Source: Mycoplana rhizolycopersici
GTDB lineage: Bacteria; Pseudomonadota; Alphaproteobacteria; Rhizobiales; Rhizobiaceae
Direction: 5' to 3'
Assembly (NCBI RefSeq): GCF_013378445.1
Contig: NZ_JABXYK010000016.1
Span: forward strand, 32,355-96,354
Length of the DNA stretch: 64,000 bases
The position numbers and the translations under genes were made by a program. Below are positions 15,873-24,596 of the stretch, one piece after another (positions within the stretch are counted from its first letter, which is position 1; every line of letters starts with the position of its first letter). Below the pieces are notes generated by a model that was given only the letters and a program-made list of their open reading frames with translations, was not told where the DNA came from and ran no database searches.

Positions 15873-16003
15873 TGATGGTCAGTGGAATGAACCACATCAC
15901 ATCAACTCCTTTCGAGGGCGAGGCCCGTCGCCTCGGTCTGGGTAGCCTATTCTCCCAGATAGCGCGGGCTGGCTCCGCGCACGCTGCTTCCGCCCTCAAA
16001 ACT

Positions 16004-16246
16004 TTACCTGCTCTTGTATAGCGGCATTGTCCTTTTGTTGCGAAGCTGATCCCGACTGGTGTCGAATGTGTATCCGTCCCAGTCTTTCCATGCCTCCCAA
16101 CCCGTCGCGGTGGCGCGACCATACCAGACGCGCACTCTGACCTTACCATGTCCGATGTCATCGATGACCTCGACTGTATGACTTCCGCCTAGACCGGATG
16201 GTGTGTCAAACACTTCGACGGTTCGGCGCTGGCTCCTGCTCATCAT
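16004..16246 (-). CDS. Small hypothetical protein
   Basis: An 80-residue protein from ATG 16246 (or ATG 16243), with AGAGGA about 9 nt upstream. The body is beta-rich (RRTVEVFDTPSGLGGSHTVEVIDDIGHGKVRVRVWYGR) with a C-terminal WEAWKDWDGYTFDTS. It lies 25 bp after the 332-aa gene and is probably in its operon. No family recognised. Confidence 0.6.
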   Translation of the reverse strand: MMSRSQRRTVEVFDTPSGLGGSHTVEVIDDIGHGKVRVRVWYGRATATGWEAWKDWDGYTFDTSRDQLRNKRTMPLYKSR

Positions 16247-16271
16247 GTCGATCCTCTGTTTCCAGAGCTGA

Positions 16272-17270
16272 TCAAGCGGCGCTGTCGCCGCTGATCGATC
16301 GCAAGACGCACTTGGCCGCATAGCGTCCGGCCTCGTTCAAGTTGCGCTGCCACGCCCCTTGCGACGGGGACCAGCGGAAGCCGTGAGATTTCAAGGTGCG
16401 CCGCGTCTGCTCGTCCGGCTTGCCGGAGAAGAGCAACTGAATGCGGGCCATGTCGGTGTTTTCTTTGACTGTAACGGCTCCTGCCTCCGTCTCGATGTCC
16501 TCGGCGCGGTCGCCGCGCTTCTTCATAGCGGCAAGCGAAGCGAGGCGGGATTGCATCCGGCGCAGTTCGGCGCGGGTGTTGGTGGTGGAAAAGCCGCGCC
16601 GGTTCTGCCAAGGGGCAAGCGTGACGCCACGCGCTGCCCTTTCCTCGTCCATGCCGGTTTCTGCGACCACGCGGGCCAGAATGTCGGCTTCGCTCGCCTG
16701 ATCCTTCTCCATCCGGCGGATGATGACATTCGCCCGTTTCATCCGGTTGATGGACAGGGCCAGGTCTTCGATCCGCGAGGCAATACGCTGCATGGCAGCC
16801 GGATCGCCGGAGCGGATCGGCTCGTCATCGGTCCCGTGGGGAAACGCCTTGCGCTTCACTGCCTTTTTCGCAGTCGCAATATGGGCCGAGATGTCAGCAC
16901 GGCGGGCGTCTGAAACTCGCATCCGCTTTTCGTTACGGGCGACGGGAAAGCGGGCAGGACCGGTGATAAACCAGTTCATGCAACGGCCTTCCGCTGCCCA
17001 AAACTTGCGGGTGATCTCCACATGACGACGGGCAAAAGCCTCTAGTTCAGCGTCCGGCAGGGGCAGTTTTGCTTGCTCCCACAGCTCCACCATGTAGGCG
17101 GCAAAGCCGTTCAGGCGCTCTGCCAGCCCCTCCAGTTCGGACAGGGTGCGCCGCTCCGGAAAATGCGTGAGGGCATGGAAGTTATGTTCGATGTCCTTCG
17201 CCGCGATGGTCGCGGCAAAGGTTCCGGCGAGAATGGATAGGGTGCGGTCCTCGACAACGGCAATGATCAT
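16272..17270 (-). CDS. Plasmid hypothetical protein with C-terminal DUF3560-like segment
   Basis: ATG 17270 (MIIAVVEDRTLSILAG) gives 332 residues and overlaps the upstream gene by 4 bp. The N part is helical (FNGFAAYMVELWEQAKLPLPDAELEAFARRHVEITRKFW), the middle is very basic (ARRADISAHIATAKKAVKRKAF) with a helical segment after it, and the C-terminus ends FRWSPSQGAWQRNLNEAGRYAAKCVL, a pattern seen in plasmid-borne DUF3560-type proteins. The function is unknown; a DNA-related role is only inferred from its company. Confidence 0.65.
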   Translation of the reverse strand: MIIAVVEDRTLSILAGTFAATIAAKDIEHNFHALTHFPERRTLSELEGLAERLNGFAAYMVELWEQAKLPLPDAELEAFARRHVEITRKFWAAEGRCMNWFITGPARFPVARNEKRMRVSDARRADISAHIATAKKAVKRKAFPHGTDDEPIRSGDPAAMQRIASRIEDLALSINRMKRANVIIRRMEKDQASEADILARVVAETGMDEERAARGVTLAPWQNRRGFSTTNTRAELRRMQSRLASLAAMKKRGDRAEDIETEAGAVTVKENTDMARIQLLFSGKPDEQTRRTLKSHGFRWSPSQGAWQRNLNEAGRYAAKCVLRSISGDSAA

Positions 17271-17722
17271 TGGATGCCTCCCTTGATCACGGTCGGGATG
17301 CGACGTTCGATGCGCGTCTGAAATCCAATCAGCACACCGGCAAGAATGACCCCTTTCGGCGTATGTTCGTCCTGTTGGGCAAACACAGGGTCCAGGACAG
17401 GCTTGCAGCATTTGAATCGGTTGGCCGCTTCCTCGATGCTGATTTGCGGCGGAAGGACGTGCGCCCCGTCCAGACTGGCAAGGACGATTTTTCCGGCCAA
17501 TGGCTGCGGGTAGCCGTCAAAGATGGTGAAGGCGGTCAGGCCATCCCGCAAACCCTCCTCATCGACGATAAGAACGTGGTTCGTGTCGAATGGCACCACC
17601 TCGACAAGCTGGCATCCAATCAGCCCGTAGGTCTGAGAAAACGCGCTTGGCGCGGCGACCTCGGCGGCTTGAATGGTCCCGGCTTCCGGGTCCAGCAGGT
17701 AAACGGTTGCGGTTGTGGTCAT
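17267..17722 (-). CDS. DUF3846-like protein
   Basis: A 151-residue protein with the pattern of DUF3846 (IGCQLVEVVPF, NHVLIVDEEGLRDGL, AGKIVLASLDG), a small family common on plasmids and phages with unknown function. ATG 17722 precedes the 332-aa gene and overlaps it by 4 bp (ATGA), showing an operon 17722 to 16004. Family assignment is by eye. Confidence 0.62.
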   Translation of the reverse strand: MTTTATVYLLDPEAGTIQAAEVAAPSAFSQTYGLIGCQLVEVVPFDTNHVLIVDEEGLRDGLTAFTIFDGYPQPLAGKIVLASLDGAHVLPPQISIEEAANRFKCCKPVLDPVFAQQDEHTPKGVILAGVLIGFQTRIERRIPTVIKGGIQ

Positions 17723-18466
17723 AGTCTAGCCCTTTCTCCAATTCCGCGAAGCGGTCTTCTCATGCCCCTCGTGGGCAGGAGCCCCGCTCCTGCTCCCGAG
17801 CTCGCGCGGAGCAGCGGGGGAGAGGGTGGCAAGGGGATAAAAACGGAGGGGGTTCTCCCGCCCGAGGCAAAGCCGAAGGGGCGCCGCGTTAGCGGCGATC
17901 CTGCACGAAAGCGCGGCCTTAAGGCTGCGCGAAGGAAGGACGGGGAGACCGTTTTTTCCCCTTGTGAGGGAGAGGGGGCGGCGCTCCTCTTTCCCTCATC
18001 TAAGGGACAAAATGGACGCCTGCGGCGTCACTGCTTCTCTGTGAACCGCGCATGAGCGCAATGACTCATCGGAAGAACCGGAACCTGGCAGCGGAATAAA
18101 AGGAAAGGCCGCCCCGATACGAGGCGGGGCGGCCTCCGTTGGTACGCGACAAGAAAGGGCTAGAGACTTGCCACGACCTACCTGTGTCCGGGGGCAATAT
18201 GGGTTGATCAATCACGCATGTAAACAGCCTAAGTCGATCCAATGTGGCGCGAGTTTTCGCTACGTTAGCGGCGAAGCCGCAAGCGCAACCGATCGCTACC
18301 CCTTTGGGCGGAGACAGCTTTTTGGCTGGCTCCGTGCCGCAGGCATAGAGCGGGGTCGCGTCAGCGATGCGCCAAATTTGATCACCAAAGTACACTTTAG
18401 GTCTTCCTTAGCGGTTGCGGTCCGGATTAGATGGACGCAACGTTTGGTGGATACGTTAGGAGTGCC
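17723..18466. other. Long non-coding region, GC-rich, with hairpins
   Basis: About 740 bp with no supported gene; frames here lack ribosome sites and resemble nothing. It contains purine-rich tracts (17810-17860, 17950-17990), the hairpin at 18107-18134 and the promoter side of the XRE gene at 18467. It resembles the low-complexity upstream regions at 9104-9578 and 12045-12162. Confidence 0.45.
18107..18134 (-). terminator. Perfect 10-bp hairpin GGCCGCCCCG / CGGGGCGGCC
   Basis: The stem is perfect with an 8-nt loop. Read leftward it is followed by TTTCCTTTTATTCC, so it would end a minus-strand transcript. No minus-strand gene is recognised just upstream of it, which raises the possibility of an unseen small RNA or gene between 18135 and 18430. 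Confidence 0.5.
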
Positions 18467-18928
18467 ATGGCAGGTCCTGTCTTCGAAAATTGGATCGACA
18501 CCCTCGGGCTCATGGAGGTGCATGATCCAGCGCTTGAAAAGCCGACCTACCGTAAGCCCCAAAATGGTCGCGTGCTCCTTGCTGAAGAGCTGGAAAACCG
18601 AATTGCCGAGGCCCTTAGAGTGCATCGGACCAACCGCAGGCTCTCCGTCCAGAAGTTTGCCAAGCTTCTTGGTATCGGGTCCCGAACCTATGCGCGCTAT
18701 GAAACAGGGCAGTCAAAGCTAACGGTCAGTCGTCTTGTTCACGCCTGCGAAGCTCTCGGGGCTCATCCGGAGGATCTGCTGGAACATGCGGCTCCTCACT
18801 TGTTCGGCAAAGACAAGGAGCATGCGAGATTGCTACGGCTCACGTTCAACGAACTGCGCAAGCTGGATACGAGAGGCCTGGAAGTAATTCGCGTCGTTCT
18901 CCCGCATCTGACAACGAAGGAGAAGTAG
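18467..18928 (+). CDS. XRE-family HTH regulator, paralogue of 765-1262
   Basis: ATG 18467 is chosen because AGGAG lies 6 nt before it; the ATG at 18431 has no such site. The 153-residue product has a Cro/C1 HTH (HRTNRRLSVQKFAKLLGIGSRTYARYETGQSKLTVSRLVH) followed by EHAAPHLFG and a helical tail ending RVVLPHLTTKEK. Both ends and the AAPHL motif align with the regulator at 765-1262. It is probably an autorepressor of plasmid functions; no target is visible. Confidence 0.78.
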   Translation: MAGPVFENWIDTLGLMEVHDPALEKPTYRKPQNGRVLLAEELENRIAEALRVHRTNRRLSVQKFAKLLGIGSRTYARYETGQSKLTVSRLVHACEALGAHPEDLLEHAAPHLFGKDKEHARLLRLTFNELRKLDTRGLEVIRVVLPHLTTKEK

Positions 18929-19074
18929 GCGGATCGTCGTTATCGGCGCGGCGAAAGCCGCGCCATAACTTTTCCTCAGTGGGATGGATTTGGTTTCCGC
19001 CGCGCGCCGGCCGCCTTTGGCGAACAGCCGGCGCTCATGCGGCGTCCTTCTCCGGCCGTTCTGGCGAAGACATC

Positions 19075-19277
19075 GCTCGGATCGATCGGCGCCAGTCCGA
19101 GATCCGAGAAAGACAATGAAGAACATCGGAGCTTTCAGCATAGCGCCGCCCCTCCTTCAGGGGCGGGAAAGCGGGAATTCTCGACACGGTTTTGACGGAA
19201 AAAGGGAAGCCGCAGGAGGCTTAGCATAGCGCCGCGAAGCGGAAGCCGGGGCCGACTTCCCCCAGCAAAACCGTTCC
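19075..19277. repeat. 200-bp direct repeat, copy 2
   Basis: Copy of 9579-9780 in the same orientation with about 95 percent identity by eye. It starts GCTCGGATCGATCGGCG and ends CCGTTCC. Like copy 1 it precedes, on the same side, a short leftward gene (19393-19740). The surrounding 18929-19392 stretch has no supported gene. Confidence 0.85.
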
Positions 19278-19392
19278 GCTGGGTTGAGGACAAGGCAACG
19301 TGGGAAGGGTTTGAGCACCTTTTGGACGCTCCGAACGCGCCAGAGGTGATTGGCATCGACGATCCTGTCGTCAGGAAAGGCAGCGACCGGTT

Positions 19393-19740
19393 TCAGTGAA
19401 GCGTGCGTGTCGAATCCGGTAGCAGTTTCACTGCCTTCTTCACGACGGTTCGCAGTTTCCGCCAGTCGGGCAAATCGCCTTCGTTCACGCGCTCCTGGAT
19501 CGCCGTCAGGATCCATCCGACGCAGGCGATATCGTCTGCGGCTCGATACTCGTCTGAGCGGTGAAAACAAGCGACGATGCGAGGACGCGCGCCTTCTTCA
19601 TTCTTCGGGATCTGGGAAACAAGATCCTGCGCTTCTCGATATGCCCTTGATACACGCCTGAGATCGTCTGGATCGGCTTGAGTGATCATACCCACCGTCC
19701 AGATCAGGGTTCTTGAAAGATCTTCTACTTCGTCAGCCAT
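19393..19740 (-). CDS. Hypothetical protein
   Basis: A 115-residue protein (MADEVEDLSRTLIWTVGMITQADPDDLRRVSRAYREAQDL ... RKLRTVVKKAVKLLP). It is mostly helical, with a cysteine-containing middle (IVACFHRSDEYRAADDIACVGW). No family recognised; composition is coding-like and no competing frame is better. Confidence 0.6.
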   Translation of the reverse strand: MADEVEDLSRTLIWTVGMITQADPDDLRRVSRAYREAQDLVSQIPKNEEGARPRIVACFHRSDEYRAADDIACVGWILTAIQERVNEGDLPDWRKLRTVVKKAVKLLPDSTRTLH

Positions 19741-19902
19741 GGCGCGAGCTCCATTCTCTCCATCGTGACAATGCCCTCTAGCCTACCACTCGGCTTGAAC
19801 TCGCGTTAGGTGCAAATCTGCGCTTTCACAAGCACAACCTGCGCATGGACAGTCTGCGGAACCCTCCCTAAAACTCTTCAGCAAGAGGCGGGGGATCGCG
19901 AA

Positions 19903-20742
19903 GTGGGACGATTTAAGTTTTATCTCGGTATCGGTGCGGCAGTGGCTGCTGCATCCGTAGTGAAGAGTTTCTTCGGGATCTCTGACCTCTGGATGACAAT
20001 CGGCGTCATTGCAGCAATCGGTGCGATCGCACTTATGCACATCGAAAGCAGGCTAGATACCGTCGAGGCGAGAGTCGTTCACACGGACTATTCGGGCGTC
20101 TTAGCCCTGCTTGAAGGACCTCGACATGTCCCGCAACATCGACAGCCGGAAAGCCTTGCTGGAGGTGGCGCTATCTCATCGTGGATACGGCCGGAGCATG
20201 AAGTTCTGTTTCACGATTTTCGATGGTTCGCAGCGTTGCTGAATAAGCACCTCGCGGATCCATGGGCCATCGAAGAGCTGCCAAGCACTGATGCTCGCGG
20301 CTACGATGCACCAGACATCGGGCGGACCTACGCCGTATGGTACAACTCCTGCGAGGTCGGCAGTTTTCAGGTGACGCTGGGAGCCGGAATGCTCCTGGCT
20401 CGACAAAAGTCGACAGGCGAGCGGTCAGCACGCGTTGAACTCAACCTCCATTACCTTCGCTTTATTCCATATGTTCACGCTCGAGGGTTATTGTATGAGC
20501 TCGCGCTCATGGTAGGGAGTTTTGATCGCGCCCGGGACGATGAGTGGCGATCCAAGGCGCAGATAAGAGCTGCAGATGCCCTCAGCGGCCATCTATGGGA
20601 GGCAGTCCGCAGGCCAGATCAGGCTCCGCATTTCGAGTTTGTCGTTGAAGGATCTTATGATTTGCTGCGTGATCAGAACGACCATTGGACCAAGCATGGC
20701 TACGATCCGATGGCAGATGGCGGCGACAGAAAACGAGATTAG
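19903..20742 (+). CDS. Membrane-anchored hypothetical protein
   Basis: GTG 19903 gives 279 residues beginning MGRFKFYLGIGAAVAAASVVKSFFG, followed by a second hydrophobic stretch (DLWMTIGVIAAIGAIALM). After these two segments comes a soluble domain of about 220 residues (WIRPEHEVLFHDFRWFAALLNKHL, NSCEVGSFQVTLGAGMLLARQKSTG). An upstream ATG at 19810 would put a poor-quality extension first. The family is unknown to me; an inner-membrane location is inferred. Confidence 0.58.
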   Translation: MGRFKFYLGIGAAVAAASVVKSFFGISDLWMTIGVIAAIGAIALMHIESRLDTVEARVVHTDYSGVLALLEGPRHVPQHRQPESLAGGGAISSWIRPEHEVLFHDFRWFAALLNKHLADPWAIEELPSTDARGYDAPDIGRTYAVWYNSCEVGSFQVTLGAGMLLARQKSTGERSARVELNLHYLRFIPYVHARGLLYELALMVGSFDRARDDEWRSKAQIRAADALSGHLWEAVRRPDQAPHFEFVVEGSYDLLRDQNDHWTKHGYDPMADGGDRKRD

Positions 20743-20819
20743 TCCCCCCACTCGCTTTTGAAGCGAAGCCTTCGATTAGGATCGCGTAATCTTCTACCTT
20801 GATTTTTGAGGCCCCATGT

Positions 20820-20834
20820 GTTCCCTGTTTGTTC
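20820..20834 (+). promoter_or_regulatory. SOS (LexA) box GTTC-N7-GTTC before umuD
   Basis: GTTCCCTGTTTGTTC is an exact match to the alphaproteobacterial LexA operator GTTC-N7-GTTC and lies 33 bp before the umuD start. It predicts damage-inducible expression of umuDC. Confidence 0.85.
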
Positions 20835-20867
20835 CTTTCGCTACCAGTCGTGAAAGGATCCAATTGA

Positions 20868-21299
20868 ATGCTCGCCGGCCTGAAAATCGAGGCAGAAATC
20901 TATGTGCCTCTCATGCTCCACGGGTTATGCGCCGGCTTTCCATCACCCGCAGATGACTACATCGAAGAGTCCATCGACCTTACCAAGCTCCTGATCCGGA
21001 ACCCGCCGGCAACCTTCTTGTGGAAGGTCGACGGCAATTCGATGCGAGACGCCGGGATCTTCCATGGGGATCTGATCGTGGTCGACCGAAGCGTGCGGCC
21101 GGTCGATGGCGATATTGTCGTGGCGACCGTGCACGGCGAGCGATCATTGAAGCGGCTGCGCATGACGGGCGGTCGGCCGCGGCTGATGTTTGAGAATTCG
21201 GACATGCCGCTGTTCGACCTTCCAGAGATCGCAGAAGTCGAGATCTGGGGTGTCGCACTTTGCAACGTCCATTGGCTGCGACCGAGGAAGCAGGGATGA
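20868..21299 (+). CDS. umuD: UmuD-like S24 peptidase, DNA polymerase V accessory subunit
   Basis: A 143-residue LexA/UmuD-type serine peptidase. The self-cleavage site is Ala22-Gly23 ([10 protein letters not shown]), the nucleophile is Ser58 ([11 protein letters not shown]) and the general base is Lys95 (GERSLKRLR), close to the 60/97 positions of E. coli UmuD. RecA-triggered cleavage gives the active form that joins UmuC. The gene overlaps umuC by 4 bp and has an SOS box upstream. Confidence 0.92.
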   Translation: MLAGLKIEAEIYVPLMLHGLCAGFPSPADDYIEESIDLTKLLIRNPPATFLWKVDGNSMRDAGIFHGDLIVVDRSVRPVDGDIVVATVHGERSLKRLRMTGGRPRLMFENSDMPLFDLPEIAEVEIWGVALCNVHWLRPRKQG

Positions 21300-22567
21300 C
21301 CTCATTTGCACTGATTGACGGCAACTCATTCTATTGCTCCTGCGAGCGCGTCTTTGACCCTACCATCGCAAAGCGGCCGGTGATTGTTCTGTCCAACAAC
21401 GACGGATGCGCCGTTGCCAGGACGGCGGAGGCCAAGGCGCTCGGCATTGGCATGGGCGAACCCTACTTCAAGATCCGCGATCTCTGTCGTGACAATGATG
21501 TGGCGGTCTATTCCAGCAACTACACCCTTTATGGCGACATGAGCGCCAGGCTGAATGCGATCTATCGGCAATGGTCTCCGGATGTTGAGGTCTATTCGAT
21601 CGATGAAAGCTTTTTGGATATGACCGACATCAGGCCCGCCGATCGCGTCGCCTTCGGCCGCGATCTTCGGTCCACAGTTCAGCAATGGACCGGGATCCCG
21701 ACCTGTGTCGGCATTGGCCCGAGCAAGACACTGGCGAAGTTCGCAAACCACGTTGCCAAGAAGAACCCTGAGCTTGGAGGCGTCTGCGATCTGACAGATG
21801 CAGCCGTTCGGCAAAGCTGGCTCGATCGCGTCGAGGTTGGGGAGGTTTGGGGCGTCGGATCGGCATCAGAGCGAAAGCTATTCGGCCTGGGTATCGAAAC
21901 AGCCGGCGACTTGGCGCGTGTTGATGCGCGGCTCGCCCGCAATCTTCTGAGCGTGGTGGGGGAGAGGACGGTTCTGGAGCTGCAGGGCATTTCATGCCTG
22001 CCGCTCGAAGACGTGCCGCCACAACGGAAGGGCTGCGCCGTAACCCGATCCTTTGGAACGCCGGTTACGGATCTGGCCGGAATGCTCGAGGCAGTCGCGG
22101 CCTATGCGATGAGGGCGGGAGAGAAGCTGCGACGGCATGGCCTCGAGGCGACACATATGGCGGTCTTCATGCATACGTCGCGCTTCAACTCGAAGGACAA
22201 ACCGCACTCTGCTCAAACGACAGTCCATTTTCCCGAGACTTCGAACGATACTTTTGATCTGATCCGGGCTGCTCAGAGCGGAGCGCGCAAGATCTTCAGG
22301 GACGGCCATCGCTACGCAAAGGCCGGAATCATCATGAACGATCTGGTGCGGGCGGCGTCACAGCCTCGGCCCCTGTTCGATGCGCGGGACCGTGACCAGT
22401 CGCAACGGCTGATGACCGCCCTGGATGCGGTCAATGGGAAATTCGGGCGTGGCTCGCTTATCCCGGCCTCGGCCGGCATCAAGCGCGACTGGCAAACGAA
22501 GTTTGACCGTCGATCGCCGCGCTACACCACGAATATCAAAGAACTGCCCGTAGCCATGGCGCGCTAG
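21296..22567 (+). CDS. umuC: UmuC-like Y-family DNA polymerase
   Basis: ATG 21296 overlaps the umuD stop (ATGA), giving 423 residues, the normal UmuC length. The palm contains the metal-binding [10 protein letters not shown] and YSIDESFLD; the finger region has NNDGCAVAR and the helix-hairpin-helix segment follows ([19 protein letters not shown]). It performs error-prone translesion synthesis with UmuD' and RecA. Plasmid-borne copies of umuDC raise mutation and damage tolerance in the host. Confidence 0.94.
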   Translation: MTSFALIDGNSFYCSCERVFDPTIAKRPVIVLSNNDGCAVARTAEAKALGIGMGEPYFKIRDLCRDNDVAVYSSNYTLYGDMSARLNAIYRQWSPDVEVYSIDESFLDMTDIRPADRVAFGRDLRSTVQQWTGIPTCVGIGPSKTLAKFANHVAKKNPELGGVCDLTDAAVRQSWLDRVEVGEVWGVGSASERKLFGLGIETAGDLARVDARLARNLLSVVGERTVLELQGISCLPLEDVPPQRKGCAVTRSFGTPVTDLAGMLEAVAAYAMRAGEKLRRHGLEATHMAVFMHTSRFNSKDKPHSAQTTVHFPETSNDTFDLIRAAQSGARKIFRDGHRYAKAGIIMNDLVRAASQPRPLFDARDRDQSQRLMTALDAVNGKFGRGSLIPASAGIKRDWQTKFDRRSPRYTTNIKELPVAMAR

Positions 22568-22594
22568 AAAACGAAGAAGAAGCGAGGGATTTGG

Positions 22595-22831
22595 ATGAGC
22601 CTGCCTCGGCTGAAGGATTACCGGGCGGAAAAGATCGACGTCGAGTGCCGGCGCTGCGACCGTTACGCCGTGCTCGATCGGAAAGCATTGGTGAAGAAAT
22701 ACGGCGCCAGCTGTCAGTTCGTGGACCTCAAGCGCGCCCTCGCGATTGGGTGCGACCGGAAGGGGGCAGATCATTGTGAGGCGCGGTTTCCCTGCCTCCT
22801 TAGGATCGGCGTTCTTATAGATCGTGGTTAG
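22595..22831 (+). CDS. Small cysteine-rich hypothetical protein
   Basis: A 78-residue protein 27 bp after umuC, with CxxC (ECRRCDRYAVLD), then SCQF, IGCDR, HCEARFPC: a pattern suggesting zinc binding. ATG 22595 is in-frame with GAGGGA about 10 nt upstream. It is likely in the umuDC operon. Similar small zinc-finger proteins are known on rhizobial plasmids, but I name no function. Confidence 0.6.
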   Translation: MSLPRLKDYRAEKIDVECRRCDRYAVLDRKALVKKYGASCQFVDLKRALAIGCDRKGADHCEARFPCLLRIGVLIDRG

Positions 22832-23050
22832 TCACCGAAAACGCCGGCTCGCCAGGATAAACACAATGCCCAAGCCTAAGAACGGCAGGGAGTAGGCGAG
22901 GGCATCCGGATATTTCCATGGCGCCGGGGGAAGGTTGCGACATCCGCCCGCGCCGTCCAGACCACAACTGAGGCTCGCTACAAAGTACCAGAAGCCGACT
23001 GCAAACAGGCAGACGGCTATTCCTGAGAATAGAAAGACGCGCTTGACCAT
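22832..23050 (-). CDS. Small membrane protein with two transmembrane segments
   Basis: A 72-residue protein with two hydrophobic helices (VFLFSGIAVCLFAVGFWYFVASL and ALAYSLPFLGLGIVFILA) and a loop carrying CGLDGAGGC. It converges on the umuC operon. No family recognised. Confidence 0.6.
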   Translation of the reverse strand: MVKRVFLFSGIAVCLFAVGFWYFVASLSCGLDGAGGCRNLPPAPWKYPDALAYSLPFLGLGIVFILASRRFR

Positions 23051-23092
23051 AGCGCGACAATACCCAAGGCGCCGGCATTGAAAAGAGCCGCC

Positions 23093-23257
23093 CTAGTGGG
23101 GCGGCTCGGCGCTGATCAGCGCATCGAATGCGGCCTCTTCTTCGGCAAGCTTCGCTTCGGCCGCCGCCAGCTCGGCTGCGATCTGCTGACGCTCGGCATG
23201 GTCGATTGACGCTGCAAGTTCGGCGCGCAGTTCGTTGATGTGGTCGTAAGTGGTCAT
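23093..23257 (-). CDS. Small coiled-coil protein
   Basis: A 54-residue protein from ATG 23257, preceded by AAGGAGC. The sequence (INELRAELAASIDHAERQQIAAELAAAEAKLAEEEAAFDALI) is an almost continuous amphipathic helix rich in Ala and Glu. No family recognised; it could be a small adaptor. Confidence 0.6.
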   Translation of the reverse strand: MTTYDHINELRAELAASIDHAERQQIAAELAAAEAKLAEEEAAFDALISAEPPH

Positions 23258-23522
23258 CGTCGGCTCCTTTGAATGAAAACAAAGGTGCGGGACCGACAAG
23301 GGAGGGTTTGGGTCAATGACCGCCGTAGGCGGCCTGCGGGGCGTGGGGGAGCCGATTTCGTTGCGTAGCGGCGAAATGGGGGAACCGCGCATCATTGACG
23401 CGAACCCTCACCTGTCGGTATGATGGTTGATGTTGAGAGAGATTTTACCTTTCCGTATCTCTCCGTCACTTCGGATCGGAACCTGAGACACCTCACGGCG
23501 TTCTGGCGGCGGAGGGGCAGCG

Positions 23523-23711
23523 ATGACAGATAGATCTCACGTATTCAGGCAGCTCGCCTGTAGCGACATGGTTCGCAAGGCGGCACAGGCCAACCATCAA
23601 CCGATACCGAATGACGCTCGCATCGACGCCCTGTTGCAGCGGCTTTCTCAGGCTGACCAGGATTCACACGAGAAAGCAACAAAAGGAAGTCCGTACCGAA
23701 ACTCGGAGTAG
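23523..23711 (+). CDS. Small hypothetical protein
   Basis: A 62-residue polar protein from ATG 23523 with a good ribosome site (GGAGG, 8 nt). The sequence (DMVRKAAQANHQPIPNDARIDALLQRLSQADQDSHEKA) is probably helical. No family recognised. Confidence 0.5.
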   Translation: MTDRSHVFRQLACSDMVRKAAQANHQPIPNDARIDALLQRLSQADQDSHEKATKGSPYRNSE

Positions 23712-23824
23712 TCGCCTTGCGCGCCATCTTACGGGAACCCATATAGGTTGGTAGCTGACGTGCGTACCCTCCTCCCAGTCCGCGCGTCGGCTGTTCCCCT
23801 CTGGAGGTTATTGACCCCCACACC

Positions 23825-24166
23825 TTAAGGGCCGCGATTTTCCGCTGGCCCTTTTTCTTTGAGGAAATGCCAATCAGCCGCAGGCTCAGTTTCACCCTTG
23901 GGAAGCACTAAGTTCAGCCTGCCATGCTCCGTTTCCAGGAGAGCGTTAAGGCCGCGAAAATCACGCCAGATGGAGGCGAGGAAGGCAGCACTCGCAATGG
24001 GCCGGTCAATGACTTGTTCCAGCTTTCTCGTCAGAGCTGCGCTTGTCCGCTTCAAATGCTCTGATGCATAGGGATCTTCGCATATAGCGGTGGTGATTGT
24101 GTGTATCTGCCTCACTGATCTGACTGTCTGCGCAGTTCTCAGATAAGCAGAAAAGGTCTGTCCCAT
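23825..24166 (-). CDS. Hypothetical protein
   Basis: A 113-residue helical protein (MGQTFSAYLRTAQTVRSVRQIHTITTAICEDPYASEHLK, IASAAFLASIWRDFRGLNALLETEHGRLNLVLPKG). A hairpin with GCCCCCC/GGGGGC arms lies upstream near 24205. No family recognised. Confidence 0.55.
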   Translation of the reverse strand: MGQTFSAYLRTAQTVRSVRQIHTITTAICEDPYASEHLKRTSAALTRKLEQVIDRPIASAAFLASIWRDFRGLNALLETEHGRLNLVLPKGETEPAADWHFLKEKGPAENRGP

Positions 24167-24272
24167 AGATAGCTCCGTACCGGCCCCCGAAGCTAACGCA
24201 AAAGCCCCCCGATTCTATGGGGGCGATTGCCCTCTTGGTTAAGCAGTAGTTACCATGACTGGCACAGCTCAA

Positions 24273-24572
24273 TCAGCCGCAGGTGGCTCGAACAACAAGG
24301 CTGGATGCGGGATCCGTCTCGATCGTCAGCCGATCCTCTCTAAAGTCCTGGGTCACCATATCGCCGGGTTGGATCTGGCGAACCGTCTTAGAGCCGGTCA
24401 GCTGCATCGCCTCTGCATCTGTCGGCTTTTGCTTGCCGACCAGCCCCTGCGCGGCTTCGGACTTGCATTGTCCTGCCGCCATGGAGGTCGAGGCACCATC
24501 CGCATTGCAGCCGGATACGACCAAAGTCATTCCGGCGAAAAGCATCGGTATGGGATAGAACGGCGATCTCAT
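24273..24572 (-). CDS. I78-type peptidase inhibitor lipoprotein
   Basis: The 99-residue product has a lipoprotein signal (FAGMTLVVSGC, lipobox Cys22) and then the I78 inhibitor pattern GLVGKQKPTDAEAMQLTGSK followed by RQIQPGDMVTQDFREDRLTIETD and RATCG. I78 proteins inhibit serine peptidases and are usually periplasmic. It lies 24 bp after the SRAP gene on the same strand and may share its transcript. Confidence 0.78.
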   Translation of the reverse strand: MRSPFYPIPMLFAGMTLVVSGCNADGASTSMAAGQCKSEAAQGLVGKQKPTDAEAMQLTGSKTVRQIQPGDMVTQDFREDRLTIETDPASSLVVRATCG

Positions 24573-24596
24573 CGGACTCTCCTTGTTCTGAAGCTC

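Noticed and set aside
17723..18066. Plus-strand frame covering the GC-rich region after the DUF3846-like gene
   Set aside because: The frame continues from antisense of the DUF3846-like gene and is composed of Pro/Gly/Arg runs; no start signal.
23093..23395. 100-aa form of the small coiled-coil protein
   Set aside because: The first 46 residues cover a GC-rich intergenic stretch; AAGGAGC before ATG 23257 marks the true start.
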